A stretch of DNA of 64,000 bases from Tubiluchus corallicola (lineage: Eukaryota > Priapulida > Priapulimorpha > Priapulimorphida > Tubiluchidae). Below, in pieces: positions 1 through 13,800 of the stretch. How positions within the stretch are numbered: the first letter of the stretch is position 1; the number at the start of each line of letters is the position of its first letter. The stretch covers positions 1,550,180 through 1,614,179 of the forward strand of contig JAQGDQ010000005.1 of the NCBI GenBank assembly GCA_030141605.1, written 5' to 3'. Made by a program: the position numbers and the translations under genes. The notes below the pieces were generated by a model, which had not been told where the DNA came from, searched no databases, and saw only the letters and a list, made by a program, of their open reading frames with translations.

Positions 1-195
1 TTAAGAAAATTATGGCACACAACTTAATAAAAATAGCCTTGCTACACTGGCAAATTGCAAACAGGTGTTTTTTGTGCAAATTACAACAAACTTTCAGTGC
101 TCTGTGTAACACTGCGCAATGCTGTTTAACCTGCAGAGGGAAAACTTTGTATGTTAATTCCTTGAATTTGGTATCATGTTTAATTCTAATTCTAG
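1..195 (+). other. POLR3E intron, upstream part
   Basis: This stretch precedes the acceptor TCTAG at 191-195. It is AT-rich and shows no recognisable coding similarity. The small ORF inside it reads into the first visible exon in the wrong frame. Confidence 0.7.
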
Positions 196-3100
196 GTTGA
201 GCTGGAACTTGCAGTCAACACGTCTAGTTCAAACTACTCATATAGCAAAGGTCAGCAGATTGCTTTGAATGTTGATGGCTCAGCACATGGAAGCGATTCT
301 GCATTCTTTGATAGCGATGTTATGAATAAACAAGTACTAACGTCTTCCCCCTTTGAGTCTAAGACCATTCAGTATGCTGCCGGTGTGCTTTATAATGGTA
401 TGCATCTGTAACGATTATTTAACTATGACATATTTTTTTTTAATTATTGGAATGCTAGCCAACAATAGAAAAATTATTGTTCTTTTTATTTGTTGCTAAA
501 TCCACTTCTGAACTTGTTTGAATCGGCAACATTCGTTCAGTAAAAGACACAGTCAAATGATCTATTTTCCAAAAACAAATTCTATGTGAAACAAGGGTAT
601 TTAAGATAACTGTGTGGTTTTGCGGTTTTAGCCTAATAACTATTGGTTTTATAGGAGAGCTACACATTACACCTTTAAATGGAGTTCTGCAGCTGAAACC
701 CAGTTTTTCATATCTAGATCGAGCAGATACCAAAGTTAAACAGGAGTTGGGAGCTACCAAAGATGAAGGTAATGACTATGTGATGTCAAACAAGAGCTCT
801 TGTATGAGAAAATAAAATGTGGCGATGAACTACTGACAGTTTTCTGCTCTGAAATTTCTGCCATATCCAATTTATTTGTTTTTAGAACTTTACTAAGCAT
901 AGCTTTTACAATATCCTATGTATCATATTTGTAATCATAGATCAGACATATTTTTGCCTTTACCTGCTTCTGGAGTTTTTGTGTTAGAAACATATTTAAG
1001 ATAATCTATATGTTACGAATAGATTATGGTAGGAGTAGAGGTGGTAATTATACTAAATTTGTAACAGATATCCAGCCTTTTTACTGGTTCCAACTTTCGT
1101 TTGTAAACTGCTTATAAAATTTTACAAGAGAGCCTAAAGTTTTTCTGACTATAGGTGAAACTGTAATGAAAACACAAAAATGTATATTTACTATTTTTAT
1201 CTGTAGAAATGAATTTTTTCTGTATTTCGAGGTGACTTATCACAAGAAGAAGAAGAAGCTAAACCAGTTACAGTTAAATACGCTAGACATGAGTCAGATC
1301 AAGCAAAAGCACGAAGAATGCAATCCTATGAATACATAACACAGCAAAAAGCTACAGAACCCTGGATTGACCTACAGTATCATTCCTATTTTGTAAGTAG
1401 TTTTTCGTCTAATAATGTTGTTAGTGCTACTAAAATGTATTACATTAATAGTATGTTTCATGTGTGTTTTTTCCAATTTTTCATTTACTCTGGCCTGATT
1501 AAGTTTTGGGCATGGGTAAGAGTTTTGCTGTATTTACCAGGTGTGCATGTGACTAAAGATTTTTATGCACTTGATGACATACACGTGTCACTTCAAATTT
1601 GGCCAAAATCATGTTTATATTTAGCTATGCAAGAGTTGTTAAAAAGTATGGAAATATTTGCGAGGCGTATCGGTACAGATAACTCTTTGTGTAAAGGTAT
1701 CACATGTATACTGAATACATGAATTTTATACTATATGTTGTTAAAATGATTGTATTATTTTTCAGAGTTCAAAAAGTAAGAGACAGCGAGAGCAGTTGTA
1801 TTGTGCTAAAACTGAGGTAGATATGAGTGAATTCAATGCAGAACCAAGAGATTATTTAAACATACTCGCTCCAGAACAGTCAAGTGACACTAGGTATAAT
1901 GCAAACAATCCAACAGTTGTCATTTTAACGACAGTATTAAATGAAAGTACAAACATTTGTGGTAATATGAATTTGACAGTTCACACAGTTTAGTACACTA
2001 AATTTGTATGTTTAAGTATGGTCAGTGAATACCAGGAAAATTATTTTACCGTAATATTAATTCAAAGAGAAAATTTATCATATTTTAAGTTCTTGTAGTA
2101 AAACTTTTGATTTTTTAACTGCTATGGCCGAGAACACATTTAGATAATTGATGTAGATAATCATACAGTATACAACCTGCCTGGTTATTGTTACATTGTA
2201 TGCAAGATTACTTGATTTGTCGCTGTTTTCATAGGTAAACTTTTAAGAGCCTGAGATTGCGTGACTCGTAAATAAATATTACAGTCAGACCTCGTTATAA
2301 CGTCCCTTCATAATACCAGACTTGCTTAATGCCCAGATTTTTAGCAAAACAAAATATCTGTATTTGTGTAGACCGATGCATGTATTAATGCACCTCTTTA
2401 TAATATCAAACTCGCTATAACGTCAACTTTTTTGCCGTCCCAAAGTAGGCGGTATAATGAGATTTGATTGTATATATAAAACGTTTGAATAATCTATTAC
2501 TCGGTTGGAATAAAATCAGCTGTACATATAAGCTTGCAAATGCAGTTAATCAATTTTGATTAAATAAATCCGCAGCTCAGATTGCTTGTAACAAAACTTG
2601 CAACTAATTTTCAGTGAGAAGCCAGACTTACCCAGCAATGTTCTATCCATGACACAACTGAGGACTATGCCAGTCAGTGAACAGATAAAAACTCTGTTGC
2701 TTAATGGTATAAATGATTTATTTGTCTTCTGCTTTATATAAAAGTGTCCAAGAATTTGTGGGAAATTAGATTTTGACATTATTATTATTGTGATACATAT
2801 ATATAATTTATAAATACATTATATAAATATATAATAATACAGAGAAAAGAGATTATAAAGTAAAACATTAATATAAAGAAAAATGATTGTATTATATATT
2901 CATATCATATACTAGGATTATATATATTAATGTATAATGGTATTATATAGTATATAATAATCGAGTCTGTAATCATCAAGATTTCATCAAGTATATGGAT
3001 TCTGGTCTTACGTCATATATGCATTATTGCAGCAAAAGTGATCAAGTTCGTACAGTTGATGCAATTGTTGCCAAGAGATACAGATGAAACTGTTGCTCTT

Positions 3101-6100
3101 CGCTCGCTTCAGCAAGTAGCTATACTTGTCCAAGGATGCTGGGTTGTGAAAAGGTAATATTTCTTCCTGTAAGCTAATAATAAAATTTTATTAGTCTGTA
3201 ACTTATCTCATAATGCTGATATTATTCTTAATACAGTAGGCACCACTTAATAGACTCTCTTTGCGATGGAAGTATTTTGACCCAGTTAATTGATTGACTC
3301 AATTAGCCAACGGGTGTAGCACATTATCACTGTAAAAGTATGAGTCAACACTCATCACCTTAGTATGCATTGCAAAAGCTTTGAATGAATTTTAGAAAAC
3401 GAATTAATGTCAAAATTCCTATATGCAATTATTATTTAAGAATACTAATTTATATAAGTGAATAGTAAAAAAAGAAAATAAAAAAATCGCTCAAATCTGA
3501 TTATTACCATTAGAAATTACAAAAATTCTTTGCTTCTTCATGAAGAAGTTGGTTTACGAAATTCTCATACTGATATAAATGTTGGAAATCTGTGGATGTA
3601 TGCTTTACATGTTCATGCAAGACACCTAGTCACCTAGTGCTTGATATGGGTCAGTTATGCTGTGTTATTTGAGTCAATTACCGTCAGTTTTCATATACTT
3701 TTGAATAGGATTTTTGAGACAATTAAGCGACTGATTCTATTAACCGTGAGGCTAATAAATGGTGCCTACTGTAATATTAATATGACTTGGGGTCGGCAAT
3801 TTGCTTTGGAGGATGACAGTTGGTGATCTAGGTTATGGTTCGGAGTTTATTTTTCTCCAAATTGTTAACTTAAAATACTACTAGCCTCATAGTTATACAG
3901 CTCTGTTATAGTGAATTAGATTGGTTTGGGTGGATTGCATTTAACTTTAAGTTTTTCTCCCTAATTTTTTAACTTCATTCAGCCAAAATTCTGCTGACTC
4001 ATTTGCAAACAATACTAGATTGTGCATTTATGCTTTTTTTATTTTTGTGACCAAAACTTGGAGCAATCATGTGAAAAACACTACATTTAGTAGAGCAGTA
4101 TGTGAAACGTTGTGTGATTTTATTATGTTTTCATTATCATCAGACTATCATGTTTTCTAATTCGATTGTTAAATGAATTTAGCAGTCTTGCAAAATAATG
4201 ATTACTTTTGAGAAAAAAAATTTCAAGATCATTATTTATTTAATAGTAATCCATTTTTCTTTAGTGAAATTTTGTACCCAAAGGAGACTTGTAGTTCACA
4301 CAGTGGAGTATCTGCTGAAATCTTGTGCCGGGCTCGTAATTACTTGGTGAGCGAAACTGTGCTATTGTAAAATCATTAACTTGCAATAATATTTATAGTA
4401 TTGTACAGTAAGTCTTGGTCTGATGACTTTCCACTTAGCAATGTTTTGTTTAGCTACTACATGTCATAAATACTAAACAAACTGCCAGACGGCAAGAACA
4501 TCTGCGGTTTTGCTGAATCGTGACTGTGAAAAGTAACTGCTGTGTAGAAAGATAAGATCGTTTAAACAGCAGTAAGTGAATTATAATGGTACATTGCAGA
4601 TTGTAGGACTAGCTAAGGTTTTTGAGTACCCAAACCATGTGAGCTTATCACTTTATTCATGGTGATCTGAAATTTTATGTAAACTCTTTAGCTGCTGCAC
4701 TAATTTTTCAATTTATAGTTAGTTTTTACCTTGTAGTAAACAAATAATGCATGTGATGAACAATAGAATTCACAAAATGTTTGCTTTCTATAAGCTATAC
4801 ATTAGAGGTTTTTTAACCCTTTTACATCATTTCCTGTGGAAGGTAATAATTCCGATGTTTGTTTAATGATGTGACAACATTATTAAGCGAGGTCTTATTG
4901 GAGCCTTTTCCATGATAGAAATTTCTCTTAAATGTTATCCACTACAATGTTATCCCCTTGTAAACAAGGCATGGTTGATAGGAAGAAATTAGGACATTGG
5001 AAGTGATTTGTAATGTGGGAATTTAGTGCGAATATTGATTTGAATACTGAGTGATTAGAATTAATATATCAGTATTATCGTACTTCTAGGCATGGAAATT
5101 TACACAGAGTAGATTTGTGACTAGGAAGGAAATAACATCTGTTATTAAGGTTAGTAAAATGTTTTTCTGATAAGTTCGGGAATTTGTTTTTTATATAAGC
5201 CAGTTGCACACTCATCTAACATGATGCTGTTGTAAAAAATGTTTTGCTTTACCTAGAAGATGTATTGTAATTTGTGATTACACATTGTATTTTACATCCG
5301 GCAACCATAAAGCTTCTATTATTTGCCTGCTTTGTTCATTTGAAAGTCAGTTGTGTGTTTGTTGCAAAATTATATGCACAAAAGGTTCTTTCTTTTTCAC
5401 AATATAAAAACAGCTTATCAAATATAAATTTTATTATTAGATTTGCAATGTTTCTTGATTGCTGTGTGTCTTGGATAAGTACAAGAATTTATGAAGTTTT
5501 TCTGTTTTTGTAGCTTCCCCAAGATGATTTGAAAGAAATGTTGGAACAGATGGCTAAAATAAGAGTCCATCATGGCTGGGAATTTTTACAAACTTACGAT
5601 AACGATTTCATTTATAGGTATATATTGTTGGTATAAATAACATGCATTTTACATTATTTTTGCCATTTATGTATTTCTTCTTTTACCTCTTCTTCTACTA
5701 ATTATGTCTTGATCTATCATTAATATTGGAGTGAAGAACGTTTGTCTGTTTATTCAAAAATTTTGCGCCCATATATTTGAGACTGCATTAAGAACAGGGC
5801 AAATCACTTGTTTTAATTGATTAAATCAATTCAAATATGTATTTCTACTGAAGCCTATTAATTTGTTTTCCTTCCCATGAAACACATTTTAGGTATTTTA
5901 TTCAGGTATCCAGAAATTGTGCAGCGGCAGCAAATGCTTATGGATGGAAAATACCAACAACTTTGCAAGTTACTCAAGCTGTCAAAACACGAAGGCAAGT
6001 ATTATCATATGTTTGGTGTTTTGGTGATTTAATATCAGCGAATTAGTTCATTACATAATTTATATTTTTATCTCTTTTTATACAAAAATGTACTGTGGCA

Positions 6101-9100
6101 TCATTCTTCTTAAACCCCATGTTTGTCTATTTACCAAGATGTGAAATGTTAACATGCTGCATCCAAGGCTTGAGATTTAAAATGAATAATTGTATTTTTC
6201 ATTTATCTTTGTAGCAGTTATGTGTTTGGCCACAGGGCTGAGACCGGTTAAGGATTCACTTAACTGGTTAATTTTTTTCAGTTAACCATTAACCAATTAA
6301 TCAGACCTAGGCAATGTCGGACGCCTTCTGTAATTTTGCTGACTAGGTCATTTTTAGAACCAAATAAGTAAGAAATTTACAACTCGAACATATCAAGTGA
6401 AACTTTAGAGGAATATGTTCAAATGATAGTGAAACTTTTATACATAGAAAGTCTACACAGAAAGTGAAAAGTCTCTGTTTGTAAGGATGCCAAGTGTTGT
6501 TACACTAAGTGTAACACTTTCCTACATAGAAATTGAAAAGTCAGTGTTTGTAAGGATGCCAAGTGTTGTTGAACTAAGCATAGCACTTTCCTACATAGAA
6601 ATGAAAGGTTTCTATTGTAAAGATGCAGTGAATCTTCAAATTATATATCATTTATATATAAAAACCTTTTAACCAGCTAAAAAAATTAACCGGTCCCAAC
6701 ACTGTATTTGGGTAAATTAGAGTTGTGCTATTAATAATCAAATTAAGACAAAAATTGATAGGTGATGTTTCAGACTGATATCACAGTAGCAGTTTAAGTA
6801 GTGCCAACATCGTTTTACAAATAGCACTTAACTGTTGTTTGTGTAAATTATGTATTGGCAACAGTTGCACTTCTTACATGGTAGCAATTGCTTATTAAAA
6901 ACTGTCCAACAACTTTCTTGTCTTTATGAATTGCCGAATTGCCAAGATTTGACTTCCTGCAAGACATACAGGTGATGCATTGTAAGACTCTGCTAAATGT
7001 TGTAATGTATGCAAGTCATTGATGTCAATGTGAGTTGTATATATTGGTGATAGCCATTCCTGTGATGAGTTATTTTGACAAATCAGTTCAAGGTTTCGCT
7101 GCTTTTAGTTTTGTCAAAAGTATCGGTTCTCATCTTGCAGTGAGTTCTATTGCTTGGTTTTTGTACAAATTAGAAATATATTGCTGAAAATTAGAAATAG
7201 CTAGTATATATGTATGTATAAATAGGATGTATAAATAATTTATATGACAGCTAATTTACAATTAGATTACCATTGGTTAGTAAGTACCACCTTTTTTTAT
7301 TTTTACATATTTAGGTGCAGTCGATGACTCTGCACCAAAAGTTGCTCGTTCGCGACAGAGAAGGAAATCTCACTCTAGGTCACAAGGCACAGACAGTGAA
7401 TCAGACTCAGCAATGATGTCTGGTGGTGAGATAGATGATAGAAAATCGTCTTTATCTGCAAACATACAAAACAGTGTAAACTATAATGTGCCTAATGGTC
7501 CCGGTGGTGACATGACCAAGGATTTGAAAACCGAACTTACAAGCTTTGTGCAAGATAAACTGTACAGTAGATACGTTTTGACATTATCGGAACTGCGCCG
7601 TCAGTTAGCACTGAAATTAGGACAATGCCCACCAGGGCACGTATTAGGAAAGGGTGTTTCAGATACATTATTAGCACAAACTGCTCTTGATGTTGGAGCT
7701 AGGCAAGTAAAATATCAGGTTTGTTTACTTTTATATTGTTTCTTAACATTAGTCATCATATTTTAAATGATTTTTTGTAATCAATGTAAAAGAAGGCTAC
7801 TGACAAACAAAATTTAATGCTTCCTGGGTATAGGTGAAATACTCATTGTTTGTCTAAGCATTTGTTTTAAAGTGTTAGTATTTCTTACACATGAGTGCAC
7901 GAGTTCCTATTTATCTGCAATATAATGTCTGTATCTTCCTTTTTGACATTAAGCAAAAAGTGCTTTGTAGAAATTTCTTATATTTATTTTGACTGTAATT
8001 GCCTGTAATTGGCAGCATTGCAGTAACACTCATTATGAAACATGCTTAACACAGTAGTGCTACATACAAGGTGGTGGAGCTATTGTAGAATTACTGAACC
8101 CTTTCTGTGTTTGATATTCATGAGTGAAATGGCCTTGTTAGGTCAGCCAATTCTTTTAAAGAATTTTGCTCTTGTTTTGGCGATCACAAATAAGTTGTGA
8201 CTCTTTGAGCATAAATTGTTTCCATTACCTGGAGTGCCAGAGAATTAAAAAGGGACAAACAGTAGTTTCATCAGTCTTTTAATCAGTCAGTAAAAGCTTT
8301 TCTTTTAGAAAAGTCAAGATCAGTTGCATTTCATAAATTCAAAACAAAAAACCAGTTTAGTCAGAATGAAACAATGTTTAGTGCAGAAGTCTTTGATTTA
8401 ACTTTATAATTTGTTTTGCAGTGGTCTAATAATTCATTTGATGAGCCTCTGTATGTTGTTACAAAAACAGGTGACATGTATGACGAGGTAAGAGTTTTAC
8501 AATTTAGAGTACAGAAATAAACATTTGGTTTCATTGTAATGTGTTAATGTATCTACGTAATGATTGTGAGTTCATTCCATCATGTATTTGTGTGACTGCA
8601 ATTTTCTTATGCACCATGATTTTTAGTTAGATTTTTTTTCAAAGAAATTCTCTCATGCTAAATATTCTAACGTAATTTGCAGGTTATTATTGAGTGTATT
8701 CAGCTATAGTGAAACAGATTGCAGTAGAAGTAACAGTGACTTAGTCAAACAAGTTTTTTGCAGGGCATTGTACGCTAAATTTGCAGTGATATTCACTTTA
8801 CTTATAGTTAATAGCATAATAGCATAGTAACAACTGTATTTAGTGAAAAATGATAGATATGTTTGATAGTACTTTTAAATAACTTTTTGCAAGTGAGTTT
8901 TTAGGTCTAACGGGTTACATTATTGAGTGTGGTTTTAGCTTTTAAGAATACTTTTCAGCTTTCGTTAACTGCAACTGCAGAGTTCTTAGCAGTTACAATT
9001 TGACAACATTATCTGGTGCTGTTTAATATATTAGGGTAAAATTATTTGTTACTAGGTTCGAGAAAGCATATTGACCATGTTTCAGTCATCATCTAAGTTT

Positions 9101-9592
9101 AGAATTGGCCAACTTAAAAAAAAGTTGGTTGAAACTATTGGAGATACTCCACCAGAAAGTGATCTTAGGAAATTACTTCGGGTAAGTGACATAAAACGTC
9201 GAAAATGAATCTCAGTTTTTAATTTGCATTTAGATTGGGTGAACATTCATTACAAAATTAGGGTGGTGCTGGACAAAATTAAGAAAAGCTTAAATTTGAA
9301 TAAATAAAATTTTTCACTTTTTGAGTTCAAATCGAATATGTATTACTATTGTTGTGATTCTGTTTGTTTGATTGTTTTTTAGTTTTCATCTAAACTTTGT
9401 CCATATTCTGCAGTAATGCCAGTCTATAATATACTGTAGAACAAATTTGCTTGTTAAAAACTAAATCTGTTCCTGATAATTAAATTATTTGCTTGTCTCA
9501 TTGTTTTTTAAATTCACATTTTTTTGCAGGACTACTGTGTTTCTAAAGCAGGATATTACTACCTAAAAGGAACTATATCTGTGGACAGCTAG
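196..9592 (+). CDS. POLR3E: RNA polymerase III subunit RPC5, 5' end truncated
   Basis: RPC5 is a Pol III-specific subunit that pairs with RPC4 and helps initiation and termination at tRNA, 5S and U6 genes. Fourteen exons join in phase: 196-397, 655-768, 1232-1392, 1766-1893, 2615-2706, 3033-3153, 4265-4346, 5090-5149, 5514-5617, 5906-5994, 7315-7718, 8422-8487, 9056-9181, 9530-9592 (stop TAG). They give about 603 residues. Human RPC5 has 708; the N-terminal ~55 residues are upstream of the window. Diagnostic matches to the family are QQIALNVDG in the first exon, GELHITPLNGVLQLKPSFSY (exon 2), ARRMQSYEY (exon 3), LPSNVLSMTQLRTMP (exon 5), ILVQGCWVVKSEILYPK (exons 6-7), WKFTQSRFVTRKE (exon 8) and the C-terminal YYYLKGTI. 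The residues near 380-430 are serine/arginine-rich and correspond to the low-complexity linker of the human protein. The C-terminal third carries the winged-helix segments. The intron after 5994 starts with GC, not GT. Confidence 0.95.
2282..2470. mobile_element. short inverted-repeat element (pogo/Tc1-like MITE) in POLR3E intron
   Basis: The left end reads CAGTCAGACCTCGTTATAAC. The right end, reverse-complemented, reads CAATCAAATCTCATTATACC, about 14 of 20 identical. Both ends are bordered by TA (2280-2281 and 2471-2472), as expected for the Tc1/mariner/pogo superfamily target duplication. At 189 bp it has no coding capacity, so it is a non-autonomous copy. Confidence 0.6.
3234..3771 (-). 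mobile_element. pogo/Tigger-like non-autonomous element, copy 1
   Basis: The ends are inverted copies of CAGTAGGCACCA followed by a TTAATAGACTC-like block, and TA lies on both sides (3232-3233, 3772-3773). Read on the minus strand, it follows the element at 34108-34754 at both ends, including the ATCGCTTAATTGACTCA-like subterminal motif. It is a 538 bp deletion derivative inside POLR3E intron 6 with no intact ORF. Assignment to pogo/Tigger rests on the TA duplication, the CAGT-type ends, and the transposase relic in the copy at 34108. Confidence 0.75.
6233..6704. mobile_element. hAT-like non-autonomous element with an internal tandem repeat
   Basis: The left end CAGGGCTGAGACCGGTTAA faces a right end that reads CAGTGTTGGGACCGGTTAA in reverse complement. 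The arms keep GGTTAA/TTAACC motifs further in. CAGTGTTGGGA-type ends are typical of hAT elements, but I do not see a clean 8-bp target duplication. Inside, at about 6437-6630, a ~71 bp unit starting ACATAGAAA and containing AAGGATGCCAAGTGTTGTT is repeated about 2.4 times. It lies in the POLR3E intron between 5995 and 7314. Confidence 0.5.
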
Positions 9593-10143
9593 CATCTAGC
9601 AAGAATTTAGATGGTTTTACTCACTACGTGAACTTTCTGTCTGAATCTTGAGTTGAAAATGCATCCTTTTTATTATGTAACCTGTTTCATGTGGTTGTAC
9701 GTAGTGCTTAAACAATATCAAAAAAGTCACATTATCAATGTTACTTTGGGTGTAAATTCATTTTCTGGCGTGTTAGTTACTGCAAAGTTAAAACATAACA
9801 TTTAACTGGAAAAAAATGTTATGTAAATTGTGTTTATCATACACATTAATTATGTAGTCTGCTGCTTCAAAATTATTTCAAGTGTCGAATTTTACATATG
9901 AATTTTATAACATTTTGTCTATTGAAAGGTTTGTCCAATACGTATGTATAGGAAAACGACAAAAGTAATCATTATTTTATTCCGTGAATATTCACTATAA
10001 ATTTTATTATGGTAGAGCAATGTTTCACCAGTAAAGCTGGATAAATCTAGGTCTTCAGACTGTTTGATTTACAAAAACTTAGAAAACAGGATACGCTTGA
10101 CATTCAGTCATGTTATTTATATTCAATACGACTTTGAAATAAA
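9593..10143 (+). terminator. POLR3E 3' UTR with poly(A) signal
   Basis: AT-rich sequence follows the TAG at 9590-9592. The first well-placed AATAAA on this strand is at 10138-10143, which would give a 3' UTR of roughly 570 nt. Other, non-canonical signals closer to the stop are possible. Confidence 0.45.
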
Positions 10144-10163
10144 AACTGTTAATACAAGCGAGG

Positions 10164-10834
10164 TACTTTGGAAATCCATTTTCTTACAATATGTAGACTA
10201 TACAACTGTACATTTATACCTGAATACACCTATACAACTGTATATTCATACATTTTACAAAGGCACTGTAGAATATTATGTTCAGCATTAGCATGTAGAA
10301 TAACAAGAGGTATTTACACAACAAGTAAGCAGTTGTGTTATGCTATGTGAAGACAGCATAATCAATATTATATTGTGCTTCTGATTTCGCTTTGAGAAAC
10401 TTGCCGTCACATGAAAATTTAGTTTATATATTTTAATGTTACAACACCTTTTACTAATTAACAGCAATTTTTATTGATGGCATCACAATAGTTGTATACT
10501 AGTGATTGTGATTGCTTGTTATCTTGTGTTGGCATCTATTGTCAAAAAGGAAACGTAGATGCGGTAGTTCTCTTTTGATGCTTACATTGCCACATGATGA
10601 GTCTTGATTTGTGTGATACAAAGCTACACAAATATAATGGGTGGAATTTATTTTGATTTCAATTCTAAATATTACAAACCTTCGAGCTGTTTGCTAGCTC
10701 ATTTAAGGAATATCGTATATGTCTAAGTATTTTCATGTTAGTCAACAAACAGTCAATTAGCCTGCACTAGTACAATGTGTTTTCGTAACTTTCTGTTAGG
10801 GGTTACCAAAAGAGCAAGTAACAGCACAAAACAA
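10164..10834. other. intergenic stretch between POLR3E and the minus-strand gene
   Basis: No coding similarity, repeat ends or RNA gene could be recognised on either strand. Two overlapping short ORFs near 10,064-10,350 have no protein-like features. The two neighbouring genes end tail-to-tail here. Confidence 0.5.
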
Positions 10835-10840
10835 TTTATT
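10835..10840 (-). terminator. poly(A) signal of the minus-strand gene
   Basis: The plus strand reads TTTATT, so the minus strand has AATAAA. It lies about 50 nt past the TAA at 10891-10893. A T/GT-rich stretch follows it on the minus strand, as expected for a cleavage site. It supports a gene ending here. Confidence 0.5.
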
Positions 10841-10890
10841 GGAGGTAGCATACAAAACAAAGAATAGAACATATATCCAGCCCTCAAAAT

Positions 10891-13800
10891 TTAGTGTGAA
10901 GCCGCTTGCCTTTCGCACAGTTTGCAAGTCTTCAGAGGTATGATCGAAGCAGCAACTGAAGAACGTTCCAGCATATCTTGCAGATGTCTCATAAGCTTGT
11001 CTGTTGAATACCAATCGATGGCATGCTCTTGGATCATCTTAGCATCCACTCATTCTTTCAGGATAGTTCCAATTTGTTTGGCTGGTTGCGGTACAGTGAA
11101 TTTCCAAGTCATTGAATTCGATGGAAAAATTAATTCAAGCCTTTTCAGGTCACTGCTCCTATCATCGATACCCTACAGGCTGTAAGTCATACGAAGGCTT
11201 CATACTAAATGTTGACGGGGTGATAGACTCTTTATTCAGCAACGCTTTGAGTGGTCACATTGTGTGCTTGATTGCAAAGAAAAACAACACGGGACTTAAT
11301 TTATATTATTATTATCTTTATTCGCGCATGAATTCAGATTTACGTGACTCACATAAAAAAATTAATACAGACTGCAAAGGGTATTAAAATTTTTTCCATA
11401 AAAATAATTATGTGCAGATCATAGAAAAAATGAAAAACGTCTAGAGAATTAAGACGCGTATAAAATCGTACTCTATAATTATATTAACACGTATTTCATT
11501 AATAATGCAATCAATATCATGTGACTCGAACACAACGGTGTAGCTATTTTCACGCAAACCAACCAGTTCTCTTAAAACACTAACTTTTCTTTTAACATCT
11601 ACAGGAATGTTTTTATAGTACAATATCAGCAACTGAGTCACAAGTCTTATTTCTGAGCAGAATGTTTCATGCAGTAACATTGTTACAAAAGGACGAGAAC
11701 GGTTTACAAATAGCAGTGTGACCCACGTGACTAACTATTGGCCACACAATGATTTAAAACACTGTTTGCAAAGTTGCCGAATCTTAATTGAAAGCTTATT
11801 TCTGAAGGTAAGCAATCAGAAACAAGACAGTGATATTACAAGGTGTTCTAGGAGATAAGCGCCACGCCATTCAAAGAGCATCTCTCCAAGCAGCACCTAA
11901 TTTGGCAACATAGTAACTAGACAGGTTCTATAAGGGTTCGGTAAAAATTGCAACAGTACTGTACAACACCGTTAAAATTAATATGATGCACTGGTGACTG
12001 GTCACCTGTCAAATTATTATAGGCTGGATTTTAGGAAAACAAAATACTATTTCTAAATAATGAAACATGGTGAATTCAACAGTGGTAGTATTCTGCCCTT
12101 CAGACTTCAGAGCCTTGAATTACGGACCACTGGTGACAGGGTGTCAGGTTCCCTTTACACTGAAGCTTAAAATGTCAAGGACAATAGTATTACATGATGT
12201 TAACTATTATGGAAAATAGTTTTTATTTGAAAAATAAAAAAGTTGTCACATAAAACATCTCCTGTCACAGAAGCAGAATCTTACTACAGTTTTTGACACA
12301 GGCAAGTCGTTCACTAGTAATTAAGCCTTTTCCCTACAATTAATTAAGATTGAAAAGGCACGACAAATGAAATTATCGTGTGAAAGCATCCTGGCACAAA
12401 GTGCACTAGGACTTTTCCTATGATGGGTCAAACCTTAATTAATGTTCTTTCAAAAGCGATGGACATTGGAAGACAATTCTTCAAACACATTTCTGTTAAG
12501 ATCTTCTGAAATGCTTCAACGAGATTTTGCATGTATGTACTACACACATCTACAGCATTACATTTATCATAACAGTCATAATTATTATGTAGTTCTTGCA
12601 TCTCCTCTGTCACTGGCAACTTTAACTGGGAAAATACCTCTTTTTGCTCGTAAATGCAATGAGTGCACAAGTCTTTGTCTGTGACAATGAAATGTACGGT
12701 ACTAAAACATGTTCCTAAAGTGCATAATTATGATATGTTAATAGTATGTCAAAGTCATTAGTCATTATGTATAGTGCTTGATGTTAAGTTCTAAAGAACA
12801 CTGTATATACTCAACGCATTCTTGTTACTCAGTTCTTTGTAAGCCATGTAAAAACTCCAAGTTCTTGGTATAAGATCTTGAAAGCACTGCTCTTCCTTTT
12901 CAGCTTGTAAGGTTTTCAGAAGGTAAAAACTGTTTTAAGGATTAAGAACACCAGGTTTTATAAAAAAATAAATTTGTAAAGAAACAGATGCAGGTTAATA
13001 TGTAATAAAACGGCATTTTTATTTAACACAAGGAAAACGAAAATAGTTATAGATTCTTTCATGATTTATCATAACGTTGATAATAAAAATGAAATGTATT
13101 TTAATATACATAATGATTGTCATTAAATTCTAGCTGATTTAGGATATTGTTTATGTTTCTATACTTCAACAGTAACTGTTATGTTACCATGTTGCCGATT
13201 AGCAGCTAAAGTGATTTCCGCTCAGACCATAGTTTCAAAAATCGGCTTGACGAGCGCTTTTATTCTATGGAGCCGTAGCATACTATAATATTGATACCTA
13301 TGCTTGCTGTCGTTGTTCTTGCCAACATGGTAGTTTCTTTATAATGTGCTTTGTTAGTTGCTGATACTAATGTTTTTTTGGTGTAATAAAACAATTAACC
13401 TGAAGTCCCAAGGACTGTCATCCCAAGGCTGCAGAGCTTGTAAATGGTCAGTAAATTGTAAAATTTTTATAAAGAAACATTTTTGCCCCTTTCTAAGGAC
13501 GACTGGAGAGGTGACTTCCCCTGCCTTGCTTTTGGACAAAATTAAGTCATTAAACATTGACTAGAAGTAGCATAAAATTATCTTTTGTAGGTGTCACAAT
13601 TAAAAATTAAAGTCAATCCTCCAGCTCGAAGCAGGACGCGTGGTCTTATCTCTATGTGTTTAAAAAATTGACCGCTAGATACCACCACAATTGCTTAATG
13701 TTAGGGCGGTAAACTCCAGTCCAGTCCAGGTTCTAGAAAGCTAGCAAGTGAAAAGTATATAAAGTTTTGGAGGCAGTGTCATCAGTGTTTTAAAAATATA

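Noticed and set aside
1318-1722. 134-codon ORF
   Set aside because: Its first 25 codons are POLR3E exon 3; the rest is read-through past the donor at 1393 into the intron.
11821-11905. extra exon of the minus-strand gene (frame reading EMLFEWRGAYLLEHL)
   Set aside because: It looks protein-like with an acceptor and donor, but its phases do not fit between the neighbouring exons, which already join without it.
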